A DNA stretch of 64,000 nucleotides from Amphiura filiformis (taxonomy: Eukaryota; Echinodermata; Ophiuroidea; Amphilepidida; Amphiuridae), in NCBI RefSeq assembly GCF_039555335.1, contig NC_092629.1, positions 4,297,912 to 4,361,911 on the forward strand, given 5' to 3'. Positions 22,501 through 32,168 of this stretch are shown one piece after another (the first letter of the stretch is position 1; every line of letters begins with the position of its first letter). The notes below the pieces were generated by a model. It was given only the letters and a program-made list of their open reading frames with translations, had not been told where the DNA came from and made no database searches. A program made the position numbers and the translations under genes.

Positions 22501-23128
22501 TTAGCTCGAATTTAAGACCTAATTTGTTGAAATTGTTCAAGAAATAAAGACACGACGATCCAAACACCCAACGTAGATGCCAATTCAAAAGTTGCAGTTT
22601 GCTCCATATTTGCACTATTGATTTGTACACAACGCGATCTCGAACAAGAGAACTAGCGCCGTGCTTCAATTGCTTAGCACATTAAATAAGGCGTCGTGCT
22701 GTCATTGATTAGAATACAAAAGTGCAACTGATTTCGTTTCTTTTTCAGATTACTGTTTCTTTAATTCTCAACCAATTTCCAATATCCCTGCTTGTTTTAA
22801 TTTTGACATATTTGTCGTTGTTTAGGATGTACAGTGGTGAACATAACAGTACCTTAATTATTTGGCTTACTGTATATTGTTACATTTTGCCCGTCTCTCT
22901 TCAAAGCTACTCATTTTTGGATTATATTAAGCGCAAAATACAATTTTCAAACCTAATCCTGATTTGGCATTAATACTCTCAAAATATAGTTTTGATCATT
23001 TTGTAACCCAGCATCAGTAAATGAGGCGCATTGATGGAAATGTCAAAAGTAATATCACCTGTCAGCAAAACTGTTACATACTCACCCCCAATACAAATTG
23101 CCGATAGCGTAAAAAGGAAAGTAATCAT
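16459..23128 (-). CDS. RDH11/12/13/14-like retinol dehydrogenase (short-chain dehydrogenase), six exons
   Basis: Joining 23128..23086, 22182..22048, 21729..21538, 19604..19320, 17833..17620 and 16570..16459 gives 326 codons plus stop, close to the usual 310-340 residues. Residues 2-23 are a hydrophobic membrane anchor. The NADP(H) loop TGANTGIG is at 42-49, NNAG at 121-124, the active-site serine at 171/172, YxxxK at 199-203 and HPG at 228-230. Family knowledge: these enzymes interconvert retinol and retinal, usually with NADP(H), at the ER or mitochondrial membrane, facing the cytosol. All junctions are GT-AG and in phase. Which of RDH11-14 is closest cannot be decided by eye. An in-frame ATG 26 codons upstream (23206) exists; I prefer 23128 because family members start just before the anchor. 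Confidence 0.88.
17084..17540 (+). mobile_element. LINE 3' end fragment
   Basis: The plus strand reads [20 protein letters not shown] then a KSRFKKDAK motif. This is the WNxLPxxV...FKKxLK signature found at the very C-terminus of many CR1/Jockey-type LINE proteins. It is followed by an AT-rich 3' region ending AATAAACTCAAATCAAATCA. It lies in the intron between RDH exons 5 and 6 and is absent from the left duplicate, so it inserted after the segmental duplication. The fragment is 5'-truncated, as is typical of LINE insertion. Confidence 0.7.
17620..17833 (-). CDS. RDH gene, exon 5
   Basis: Acceptor TTTTTTTTTCAG, donor GTAAGC. It encodes [20 protein letters not shown] through [14 protein letters not shown], with the HPG and GAQTS family motifs. 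Phase 1 in, phase 2 out. Confidence 0.88.
18255..18645. other. Insertion specific to the right duplicate, unidentified
   Basis: The flanking sequence (GATGCATTTATATTTGGTTC) continues without this block in the left copy near 7398. The block is CpG-richer than its surroundings and has an open frame on each strand, but neither resembles a known family. No inverted ends are obvious. Confidence 0.4.
19320..19604 (-). CDS. RDH gene, exon 4 (catalytic exon)
   Basis: Acceptor CTACTTAG, donor GTAGGA. It encodes [20 protein letters not shown], the NHFGHFLLT segment, SRIINLSS with the active-site serine, and AYARSK with the catalytic Tyr199 and Lys203, ending TKELAKRLK. Phase 1 in and out. Confidence 0.9.
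19740..20880 (+). pseudogene. Decayed LINE reverse-transcriptase and C-terminal fragment (right copy)
   Basis: Open stretches in shifting plus-strand frames read [31 protein letters not shown] and LYLYADDST (RT palm, catalytic DD). After 20560 they give a C-terminal tail with [16 protein letters not shown]. Internal deletions and frameshifts are frequent. It is the same element as 9180-10170, extended by its 3' end, and lies in the intron between RDH exons 3 and 4. It is CR1/Jockey-like by motif. Confidence 0.65.
20881..21192. other. Intron 3 sequence, nothing recognised
   Basis: Intron sequence of the RDH gene with no open frame of note, no inverted ends and no similarity to other parts of the window. 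Confidence 0.5.
21193..21345. repeat. Two-copy tandem repeat with TTG-rich core
   Basis: A unit of about 83 bp, starting TGAATCGATATCATTCCTTT and containing GTAGTTGTTGTTGTAGTCG followed by GGGGATCACCACTT, occurs twice in succession. It lies in RDH intron 3. Confidence 0.8.
21538..21729 (-). CDS. RDH gene, exon 3
   Basis: Acceptor TATTTTCAG, donor GTAAAT. It encodes [20 protein letters not shown], the strand [18 protein letters not shown], and LDILINNA, which forms the NNAG motif that stabilises the central sheet of short-chain dehydrogenases. The ACR motif after the first helix fits NADP(H)-preferring members. Confidence 0.9.
21863..22026 (-). pseudogene. Two decayed tandem copies of the 3' half of RDH exon 2
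   Basis: Blocks 21863-21934 and 21953-22026 repeat the genuine exon 2 end (22048-22115) and its GTTAGT-type donor. They include sequence for the ITGANTGIG cofactor loop and a further partial match near 21792-21812. Both are frameshifted (for example A-G-A-K-T-G-S-E-K instead of G-A-N-T-G-I-G-K), so they cannot replace the real exon. They are relics of local tandem duplication with a unit near 90 bp. Confidence 0.7.
22048..22182 (-). CDS. RDH gene, exon 2
   Basis: Acceptor TTTATAACAG, donor GTTAGT. It encodes the rest of the membrane anchor ([19 protein letters not shown]) and the cofactor-binding motif [25 protein letters not shown] just before the Rossmann strand is characteristic of the RDH11/12 group. 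Confidence 0.9.
22401..22872. mobile_element. Tc1/mariner-type MITE with TA target duplication
   Basis: The left end CAGTAAGCCAAAGGTACCAA and then TTATGTTCACC pairs with the right end GGTGAACATAACAGTACCTT ... TTTGGCTTACTG. TA flanks both ends (22399-22400 and 22873-22874). Inner arm similarity continues through CCTAAACAAAGACATATATG. It is about 470 bp, non-coding, and lies in RDH intron 1. Confidence 0.7.
23086..23128 (-). CDS. RDH gene, exon 1 (coding part)
   Basis: ATG at 23126-23128 starts [14 protein letters not shown]. The donor GTGAGT follows after one base of a glycine codon. The strongly hydrophobic start fits the N-terminal anchor of RDH enzymes. This exon is too short to be found by similarity alone; its support is the exact phase match to exon 2 and the hydrophobicity. 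The exact start is less certain than the exon itself. Confidence 0.65.
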
Positions 23129-23575
23129 TTTGTTATCAGCTGGATATAATGTCCCCTCGATAATGTTTCCTATGAATAAATAATAACGTTTGGGTGAGGA
23201 TGACAAAAGAAATTGACTGCTTCTGCGAATTTATGCCTCAATGTTAGGCACGATGCATGTATTATAACACTCTGTTAGTGCAAATCGATGGAAACTAAGG
23301 CTTATTCACACGCCAATGTACCACATTATATGAAACCAAAACTTTTCTGTTCAAATGGAAGTCATTCCTTTGCGCACAATTTGAAAACGCAAGTAGCCGT
23401 ATGTTTCAGAAAATGCAAACATTATCTTTTGTTATTCCCGATTCTCAATTGATACATTAAAAAGGACACACTTTCATCACGATAGGTAGGACAAAAATCA
23501 AAATTGTAGAAATTGGACTACACAAGACATGCGGATTTTCCTTTATTGTAGTACGCGGGGATTATCGTCTGTTAA

Positions 23576-23911
23576 AGGAGGATTTCGTGATCCTAGGATC
23601 CTCTTTTGATGACATTTTTCAGTAGATATCCACGAAAAAAGCTTATTTCCAAAATATCAGTTGATTCCGATTTTGCGTTTGCGAGTTATGCATGATTATG
23701 TGTATTACACTGCTCCATAGACAATGTGTTGTAATTTCGTTCTGGTATACCAGAACGAAATTCACATTTCACGATATCTTTGCTAAACGAATTAATCTGC
23801 AAGAAATTTTCTGTACATTAACATTATGTAGCCAGAGGTTTCCAGTGATATAAAAATCTCAACTTTTTTTGAGAAAAGTGGGGATGGTGCCGTGGATCAC
23901 GAAATGCCCTT
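23576..23911. mobile_element. TTAA-flanked MITE (GATTTCGTGATCC family)
   Basis: Ends AGGAGGATTTCGTGATCC (left) and GGATCACGAAATGCCCTT (right) are inverted and bounded by TTAA at 23572-23575 and 23912-23915. TTAA target duplications are typical of piggyBac and Kolobok transposons. The body contains the repeat also seen at 13855-14120 and an internal CGTTCTGGTATACCAGAACG palindrome. Confidence 0.7.
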
Positions 23912-23990
23912 TTAAGGGAGGTCAAATATAAATGTTTATTTAAAGGGCTTGGGCGAGTTGATGGGATGTCATTTTCTTCGGCAGGGGGGA

Positions 23991-24560
23991 GGCCCTGATT
24001 TGGTAAAACGATCTAACTTGAAATTTGGACATTTTGAGATAAATCCATATCTTGGATAATGTGAGGGCGCTCTTTCCATTGGTGACATCCTCAAATCACC
24101 ACCATGCTTCATTTTGAAGATAGCAGAACCTATCTTGACACTTTTTTGTCACTTTCCGTGTATTTAATATGGTAAAATGACCTATCTCAAAGTTAGATCA
24201 TTTTCCCGCATTAGCTAAGACCCTCTAGAGAGCGCCAGAACACATAATGATAATACGGCAAAACAACCTATCTCAAGATAGATCATTTTACCAAATAAAT
24301 GAGTCTCGCTATGTTTATTTTTGTTGCAAGGTAAAACAATGTAAAAGAATCTAACTCCCTAAAAATGGTTGTTATTTCAAAATTACTCAACCAAATTAGC
24401 CAAACTTTTGCAAAAAATAAGATTTTTATATTTTCTAAGATGTTAGATGCGTTTAATAATTTATTTTAGACAAAAAGAAAAACGTCAAGTGTTCAAACTT
24501 AAAAGCTCTTTTTCTCAAAACAGCGATTTTCAAGTTAGATCATTTTACCAAATCAGGGCC
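23991..24560. mobile_element. Inverted-repeat element with recurring GGTAAAA...AGATCATTTTACC hairpins
   Basis: Ends GGCCCTGATTTGGTAAAACG and TTTTACCAAATCAGGGCC are inverted. Internally, short palindromic blocks of the form GGTAAAATGACCTATCT...AGATCATTTTNCC recur near 24172 and 24250, a degraded one near 24330, and single arms at both ends. It is non-coding. Confidence 0.6.
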
Positions 24561-24884
24561 GGGGGGGTCATGAATATGTCGGTGACCAGAGTAAATTTTT
24601 TATGACCCCCCTCCCTATCGCAGGCAATTTTTGGGTCGAAAAAATGTACGACCCCAACACCCTTCCGCCTACACAGACTCGAGACAGATTATTCATTGCC
24701 GGAACAAAGGCGTTAAAAATTGATCGTTCTTTTAAAGAATGTGAGAAAAAAATTGCATTATATACCGAAAATTGTGCGCACATTTCGATTGTTACATTAA
24801 AAGATATGACTCAGAAAGAACTGGAACATTACATTAACTCAGGGCTAGTGTGGCGCAAGACTCTGGCTTCATTTGAACTTTAAC

Positions 24885-25480
24885 CTCATATCAAGGATGC
24901 TTTGCACCAAGTTTAAGCCCAATTCAAACATGTGACACCATTATTCTGTCCTTTGCTCTTGAGTAACCACGGGTTGAATTTTCATGCTCCCCCAATATCA
25001 AGGATAATTGCACCAAGTTAGAGCCCATTAGGGACCATTATAACATTTAACCTCTTTTGACCTTTGACCTCGGGTAGACTCAGGTTGACTTTTTCATGTT
25101 CAACCCATATCAAGAATTATTTGCACCAAGTTTAAGGCCATTTTACATTTACCTTGACTTCGGATGATCTGAGGTTGACCATTTCATGTTCTTCTCATAT
25201 CAAGGATGCTTTGCATTAAGTTTAGGCCCATTCATGCAAATGTTAGCATGTGACCTCATTTGAACTTTGACCTCGAGTATCCTCAGGACTTTTTCATACT
25301 CCCCTCATATCAAGGATGATTTGCACCAAATTTAACCTAATCAGGTCCATTTAAACATTTGACCTTTGACTACGGATGACATCAGGTTGATTTGATCAGG
25401 TTTACCTCAGGATTATTTGCACTAAGTTTAAGCCCAATCGGGCACATTTTCCTGTTTGGTCTAATACACACATAGTATAA
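24885..25480. repeat. Imperfect tandem array (about 120-bp unit) with TGACCTTTGACCT motifs
   Basis: Units containing CATATCAAGGATGCTTTGCA, CCAAGTTTAAGCCCA and TGACCTTTGACCT recur five to six times with drift. The array is the reverse-complement family of the arrays at 26895-27480 and 28552-29240. A perfect AGGTCA-A-AGGTCA direct repeat lies on the minus strand at 25058-25070. Confidence 0.75.
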
Positions 25481-25500
25481 TGATAATTGAAAATTCTTAA

Positions 25501-26666
25501 GGGGGTACTACACCCATTGATTTTTTTTTTTTTTTTTTTTTGCATTTGTGAAGAAATTACAAAAAAAATTGGACAAAGTGGTATGCAAAATGAAGGGGCA
25601 AATCTTCTCGTTTTATTGGTGGCATCGGTATCAACGTAGCTTACATGCTTTTAAAAGTAGAAGCCAAAAGGTGGTACATCACTGATGATTTTAATTCACT
25701 TCATTTTGGAAAGCTTACTATCAACAGATTTCGTTAAAATTTTGGATATGTGCTAACACATTAGGGAAATAAAGTTGATATGTAAAATGGGAATAAGTGG
25801 TTCCTGATTTCTTTTATGACTTCATGAACTTGGTGCTCCACAACTATCAAAAAAGGAACTGGTTAAAATGCTTCTATTTTCAATGTTGAGCTATATTTTG
25901 TATTTTTAACTTGCGACATTATTTCACTACAACCATACTACAGCAATGTTGAAAAATTGTATTTCTTGTCACCTATACCACCATATTGGGTAGTTTTACG
26001 TAAGCTTAACTTTTGTGATTTTGGTAACTATTTTATATTTATTTGTGAAATCCATCTCAACTAGGCATTCTAAATTGTACTCACCATTTACATCCCAAGG
26101 AATATTAGTATATCCACCTTGCACTTCTCGATATATATCCAGATAAAGACAGAATATCAAAATTATGCCTCATTATGATATCACAGACTCAAAATTGATG
26201 CTTAAATTTGACCTGAACCAATTGACCTATAACCTGACATACGGTGACCTAATAGCCTTTTCTTCTCCTAACAACACATCATAGTATTAAATTGATTAAT
26301 GACTATGCATCCATTGCGTAAGTGTTTATTTAATTTATTCAGTGTTATATATTTTGCATGCACCACTAGATTTTCTATAGAGAGTATAACAAAGGATTTA
26401 ATGTATTCTATTCATGTACCCTACTTGAACATGTTGAATAGAATAAATTATGGTTTGTTATGAAACACGCATCTGAGTTACTAGGATAGAGTAAACAAAA
26501 ATACATAGGGCTAAAATGACTTACTAAAATGGTTAAAAAGCACTTTGTATGTAGATATATTTTATAAGTTCAGGACATGAGGTGATGAACATATTTATGT
26601 ACTTCATAAATTTGCAAGAAAAAAAAAGAAGAGGGGTACTGATGCAAATCAGGGTATTATTCCCCC
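25501..26666. mobile_element. 1.17-kb TTAA-flanked element (GGGGGTACTACACCC family)
   Basis: TTAA at 25497-25500 is followed by GGGGGTACTACACCCATTGA. The right end reads TCAGGGTATTATTCCCCC then TTAA (26667-26670). The ends are inverted with a few mismatches. The left end matches the smaller element at 29861-30211. The body holds a T-tract (near 25525) and no coding frame. It is inserted between the two halves of the AGGTCA-rich repeat family. Confidence 0.65.
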
Positions 26667-26894
26667 TTAAGAACAATACATAACATTTGATGCAATATAT
26701 TTAGGCCTACGTTTGTTTATACGTTAGGCTACAGAGGCTATGTCTCAAGCCCCCGCGCGCGTTGGTTTTTCTTAGCGTGTCCATGTCAGCTGTTACGGCA
26801 AATTTATTCTTTACCTAGTGTCTTTTTGCTATTTTTTTGCCGTATGAAGAAATTCCGAGTCATATTTTGAAAATCGTTTAGGCATCTACCTATA

Positions 26895-27480
26895 CTGTCT
26901 GCCTGTCTGTCCGGCAATGCTTCGACGCATCGTTCCGATATTTCAGCCATAGATGGGTACCGGGCGTGCACTGTTTATCGGGTAGTTTTAAAGGTCATCG
27001 GAGTTCAAAGGTCAAAGGTCACAATTTAAACTTTGTCCGATGGGGCCCAAACGTGGTGTGTAGAATCCTTGATAAGAGGGGAATATACGCGCGAAATAAA
27101 ATCGAGGTCAACCGAGGTCAAAGGTCATCTAGAGGCTAAATTAAAACTTTGCCCTGTTGGGCTTAAAGTTGATGGTTGGAATCCTTCGTATGAGGGAGCA
27201 TGAAAAAAATACATTGAGGTCATTCGAGGTCAAAGGTCATTTCAAACTTCGCTCAATTTGGCTAAAAGTATTTTACATATCACGGGAGCATGGACAAAAT
27301 CAAACCAATGTCACTCGAGGTCAAAGGTCATATGGGGTCAAATGTTAAAGTATGTACATTGGGCTTAAACATGGTAAACATAGTAAAAAGAATCATTGAT
27401 AACAATGATCAGATGATCAAATAACGATGATGAACAATGTCATAAAGTCAAAAAGGGTCATCAGAGGTCAGGCAGTATCT
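26895..27480. repeat. AGGTCAAAGGTCA-bearing tandem array (block 1)
   Basis: The array begins CTGTCTGTCCGGCAATGC and runs through units of about 110 bp, each with a TTGGGCTTAAA-type stretch and a CGAGGTCAAAGGTCAT stretch. Perfect AGGTCA-A-AGGTCA copies lie at 27009-27021, 27115-27127, 27227-27239 and 27318-27330. The same opening recurs at 28552, on the far side of the inserted element 27535-28529. Confidence 0.75.
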
Positions 27481-27534
27481 CTATCATGCAGCTGGTGTCC
27501 TAATAGCTATAGGGACATTACAGCTACAGACGCA

Positions 27535-28529
27535 CTACAGGCTCAGTCAAAAAGAAGTAAACTCATGTTGGAGGGACTGTAACTAGAGATCTGTAAGCAA
27601 TCGGCACGTCGAAATATAAAAAAAATTGTTGCAATTGCTCACAGCAAACTAAAGTTATACTTATTTGAATACAACCACCCATTTTGGTAGCTGCACACGG
27701 CTGATTGTTTTCATCAATTTCAATTTCGACGAATCAGTGCGCTAACAGGATTTATTGTTGAAATGATATTTTTTGTTTTTTGTTAATATTCAACAAACAT
27801 GATGAAGTCCATGACGGTACTATAGTTTGTAGGGATACCAATTCAAGTCTTTTGGCAGAAGCTTGATTTGGGAATGTTGGGTAAAGGGTCTTGAGCTGAT
27901 CTTTGGGTCTTGCTGTAACGCATATATAACTCTAGCAATGTTCACTTGTGATCTAGCAGTTCGTGGTCTGTCTGAAGCTTCCGTTTGTCTGTTCCTTATA
28001 GTGTTCCCTGCACATTGAGCTTGATCACATTCTTATATACTGCTCCCTTACATGGAATCCGATTAACTGTGGGAAATTGAGACGAAAATGACGCCGAACT
28101 TCAGTGGGACTCTTAGTTTCATGATACTTCGTCGACAGAAACATGTGGTGCCATGTTGCCATCTGGCCCGTTTCATTATGATGTAGTGTAATGAGGTAAA
28201 ATTCATATTGAAAAGAACCCTTTAACATAAGGGAATAATTGATGGGAACCTCACCTGCCACGTAACCTTATTTGCATTTGAATATCGCGCCTTAACAATC
28301 AATATAATAGGTACTTTGGAAGTGAAACCGTGTGCAGCTACAAAAATGGGTGGTTGTATTCAAATGAGTATAACTTGACTTTTCTGTAAGCAATTGCAAC
28401 AGTTCTTTTTTATGTAGACGTGTCGAATTTGCTCTTTCCAATGATAATTTCATTTTTCGCAGATTCCTTACAGATCTCTAGTTACAGCCCCTCAAACATG
28501 AGTTTACTTCTTTTTGACTCAGCCTGTAG
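27535..28529 (-). mobile_element. Decayed mariner-like transposon with HTH-type transposase remnant
   Basis: Long imperfect inverted ends begin CTACAGGCTCAGTCAAAAAG (left) and, on the opposite strand, CTACAGGCTGAGTCAAAAAG (right), and continue for over 200 bp. TA follows the right end. The minus strand encodes SPTEVRRHFRLNFP and, in a shifted frame, RPRTARSQVNIARVIYALQ and KDLNWYPYKLQ. These match the N-terminal DNA-binding part of mariner-related transposases (the DUF4817-type helix-turn-helix followed by the GRPRT linker). The catalytic DDE region is gone. Confidence 0.65.
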
Positions 28530-28551
28530 TACTAATAAAATATAAGCTTTG

Positions 28552-29240
28552 CGTGTCTGTCTGTCCGGCTATGCGTTTTACAGCGCTTCGACGCATCAAT
28601 CCAATATTTCGGATATAGGTCGGTACCGGACGTTCCATTTTTATGGGGTAGTTTTGAAGGTCATCGGAGGTCAAAGGTCGTTGAGGGTTCTAATTTTAAA
28701 CTTTGTCACATCGGGCTCAAACTTGGTGGATGGAATTCTTGATATGAGATAAGATAAGACTGAAATATAAAGCAGCAAGTGGATAAAATGATGTGTACTG
28801 GACAACTCTGGACAGCTTATAACATGTTTGTTTTATCAAGATCTTGGCTACTTGCTCATTTGAAATGCACTGTAATGTTTAACCAGAATTCTACCCAAAT
28901 TATTTCAAAACTTTCTGATTGGGCTTAAACTTGATGGGTGGATAGATGAAATGAACTTGAGGTCATCTAGGGGCTAAATTAAAACTTCCCCGATTGGGCT
29001 TAAACTTGATGGAAGAAATTATTCGTTTGAGGGGACCATTAAACGTTAAAGTACGCCCAATTGGGCTTAAACATGGTATAATGAATTCTCAATATGACGG
29101 GAACAGGAAGATTTCACAACTCCTGTGACCACCGCAATTTCTTCCCAGCATTCATAGCTGAAAATGATTTCTGAATTTCAAATGGATGTATCAAATAAAA
29201 CTGAGATCATCAAAGTCCAAAGGTCATGATTATACGTATT
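28552..29240. repeat. AGGTCAAAGGTCA-bearing tandem array (block 2)
   Basis: Direct copy of block 1, starting CTGTCTGTCCGGCTATGC. It contains AGGTCAAAGGTCG at 28668-28680 and repeated TTGGGCTTAAACTTGATGG stretches. It diverges progressively after 28780. Confidence 0.7.
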
Positions 29241-29856
29241 TACAGCCCATAACCAGAAGTAGACGAATGGCAATTTAAATGGCAAATAGCTGGGATGGTA
29301 CTAGCCCATACGATTTTTATACCTAACAGTTTTTAACGATTATTATACCAAATTGTCATAAGATTCATATAGTTAGTAGACGTACTGGTTTTTTGGACCA
29401 AACAATATTAGAATGTTTTAGACTACATGAAGTTTTGATAATTAGCCCTTTTGGAAAGACCAACTGGGAATTAAACCAAATGGTATTAGACCAAATAGCA
29501 ATAAACCACGTATTTGTGGTAGGTGGCATTTTTTCTATTACAGCGTGTATACCTGCATGCTATCTAGAGCCATTTGGTAATGTGGTTGCTCACATAGACA
29601 TACTATATTATTATTAATCTTACGTATAAAACACTTACCTTAGCGCAAAATCGGCACAGGCGCGATAAAGTGCTTTTTTGCAGTAGAATAAATATAACAA
29701 CAATGTCGCGTCAGGCTTTCAAATGATTCGCATGTAATAATGCCATGTCATGGTTAAGATAAACTTGGCAACGACTGACAATGTCGTACCGTAAGCTGCT
29801 GTTTGCTCGTACTCGCCTGGGTGAATATACATGTATAACGCTGATTCATTGTTTAC
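29241..29856. other. Non-coding, nothing recognised
   Basis: No plausible exon, no clear inverted ends. A run of ACCAAA-type words (29395-29510) makes the plus-strand frame open, but it resembles no protein family. Confidence 0.4.
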
Positions 29857-29860
29857 TTAA

Positions 29861-30211
29861 GGGGTACTACACCCCTGGCCAATTTTGTGCCTAGTTTTGC
29901 ATTTTTCTCAAATATTATACTGCATTGGTGACAAGTAAGATATGTATATTATAGGGGCAAGGACTACAATTACTGCACTGAAAATTCAGCAACTCAAGGC
30001 AAGTAGTTATTGATTTATTGATCAAATATTGGTTTTCCCTCATTTTAGACTGTAACTCCACAACTGTTGTCTGTGCTGAAATACAATTTCCAGTACAGTA
30101 GTTGTAGTCCTTGCCCCTATAATATACATATCTTACTTGTCACCAATGCGCTATAGTTTTTGAGAAAAACCCAAAAATAAGCTCAAAATTGGGCAGGGGT
30201 GTAGTACCCCC
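29861..30211. mobile_element. 351-bp TTAA-flanked MITE (GGGGTACTACACCCC family)
   Basis: TTAA at 29857-29860 and 30212-30215. Ends GGGGTACTACACCCCTGGCC and, inverted, GGGGGTACTACACCCCTGCCC. Arms continue for about 150 bp with high identity (for example GACAAGTAAGATATGTATAT against ATATACATATCTTACTTGTC). It is a clean, relatively young MITE sharing its end with 25501-26666. Confidence 0.85.
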
Positions 30212-30215
30212 TTAA

Positions 30216-31021
30216 CTAGTATTAAAAGCGGACTGTATGAAATGAATTGGTAGAAGTTACTTAATATCAATCGTGTTAGAAGTAATATCAATCGTGTTAA
30301 GATAACAGTTATATATTGATGTAAATTGCCAAGACTAACTGCATAATTATAAAACATTCAGATTGTCAATACTTGTTGCTTAACATTCCAATATAATTTT
30401 ATTGATGCCTTGCCTGTTTACAAAATATTCTATAAAAGCGTTTGCTAAAAATATTTTACCATTACATTTTGTAGGAATATTAAGAAGATACATCATGTCC
30501 ATTACTTCAAGATACATCAATATTACAATCAAATATTAAACAATAACGTACAATATTATGATACACTTTTCAAAAGAATCGTTACACTTGAAAAGGTCAC
30601 CATGATTTAAAAACCAAAAACTATAAACTCGCTGAATGCAGCATTTCATCATTTTAATACGAATTTGTTGCCCTGCGATCTTGTTGAAAAGTAAACTGCA
30701 TTTGACATGACTGAGAGTAGAGAATAAATGCATAAAAAAGCAAGAGCAGCACGTGATTGAAATAAATAGGTTCAATAAAAGTTATCACTGAGGGACGAAA
30801 ATATATTTATAGCGTAATTATTAGTCTTAAGCTTTTATTTAGGGGCTACTGCAACTTTTGAAATCCGACCCTTATTTACCAATACAATTCTCGCTCATAA
30901 CCTTTCTTAACGAGATCGCATAACAATATATGAGGTGTCAAAAGCAGCAACTTTTTTCATTTCCAAAGTACCTAATGACAGTGACGACTTATCCTGAACT
31001 TTATTACTCAAATTTATGCAC
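30216..31021. other. Non-coding, nothing recognised
   Basis: AT-rich, with no exon-like segment and no strong repeats. Confidence 0.4.
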
Positions 31022-32113
31022 AATTCGTCGGCTGTATTCCATAGTGGCGTATAGTGATTTTTGGTCATTTTTTAGAAATTTGGCACATATGTTATTAATG
31101 TTCTCTTTCAGTCTAATCAGTCATAATTAGCTAATTAATTCGTAATTAATTAATTAAATGTGGCGTATAGTTACAAAGTGACATTTTGTGTTTTCCATAG
31201 TGACGTATCGACCATACGCCACTTTGTATACACATTTTATAATTAAGAAATATCGGCAAAAATGAAAAACATTGTATGTCATAGTGGCGTACACCTCGCT
31301 ACATGTCATAGTGACGTATCGTGACCTATATGCCACTATGGAATGAAGCCGACGAAAAGTAACGCCATAGGGATTACACGGCGATCGAGGTGGCGCAAGG
31401 TTAACATTAGGTTAGGGTATTGCGTTTTGCGTGTTTTCCATAGTCAGTCCAAGAGAACGCCAAATATGGATCAGGAGTATTATATAATAATACCCTGCTA
31501 TGACAATAGCTGCACTAGGTTAATCGTATAATCTCCTTATGTGGTTAGCATGGCTGGGCAGGAAATCCACAAGGTCAGCCAATGTATGTACATGTATTCG
31601 GTACATGTGCCATATCTTTTACAATGGGTGATAAATTTCTGGTTTGTTTTATTTCAAAACGCAACAGTCGATATTCTAAAGCTTGGTCCAAATCCAAGAG
31701 AAGAACCAACTCTAGTAATTTATGTGGTTTCAAATTATATCGGGTGTTGCCTTTTTGATAGAAATGGTGTTTGTGGATGTGCACAGTTTCCCATTAGATC
31801 ATAACATGCTGTTGTATATCCAAGGTCAAAGGTCTTTTAATCCATATTTGGCGTTGTTCTGGGACTGATAGTGACGTATAGTTTTGTACTTATTGTTTTC
31901 AGTTTGCCAACAATATTATGTATTTATTTACTTTGAAAAATATATAAAAAATAAAATCTAAATCCGAAATTTCACATCATTTACAAAATATGATGAATGT
32001 CTGATTTACACAACTCGATTTTAAATTGGTATTTCTTCAAACCCGATTTTCTCGAAAAGTTGTTTATTTACGGTGCCTCACTATACGCCACTATGGAATA
32101 CAGCCGACGAATT
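31022..32113. mobile_element. 1.1-kb inverted-repeat element with dispersed CATAGTGRCGTAT motifs
   Basis: The left end AATTCGTCGGCTGTATTCCA and then TAGTGGCGTATAGTGA is an almost exact reverse complement of the right end (32078-32113). The motif CATAGTGGCGTATAG, or its CATAGTGACGTATCG variant, recurs in both orientations near 31039, 31161, 31194, 31213, 31280, 31307, 31327, 31867 and 32080. A plus-strand open frame (31541-31804) matches nothing I know. Confidence 0.7.
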
Positions 32114-32168
32114 TAAATTCCCATAGAATTTCTTTCACTGCGATCACATACTGATAATACCAATTTAT

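Noticed and set aside
24602-24883. 93-codon plus-strand frame after the hairpin element
   Set aside because: No family similarity and no splice or promoter context; it runs into a tandem array. It could be a transposon fragment but I cannot support that.
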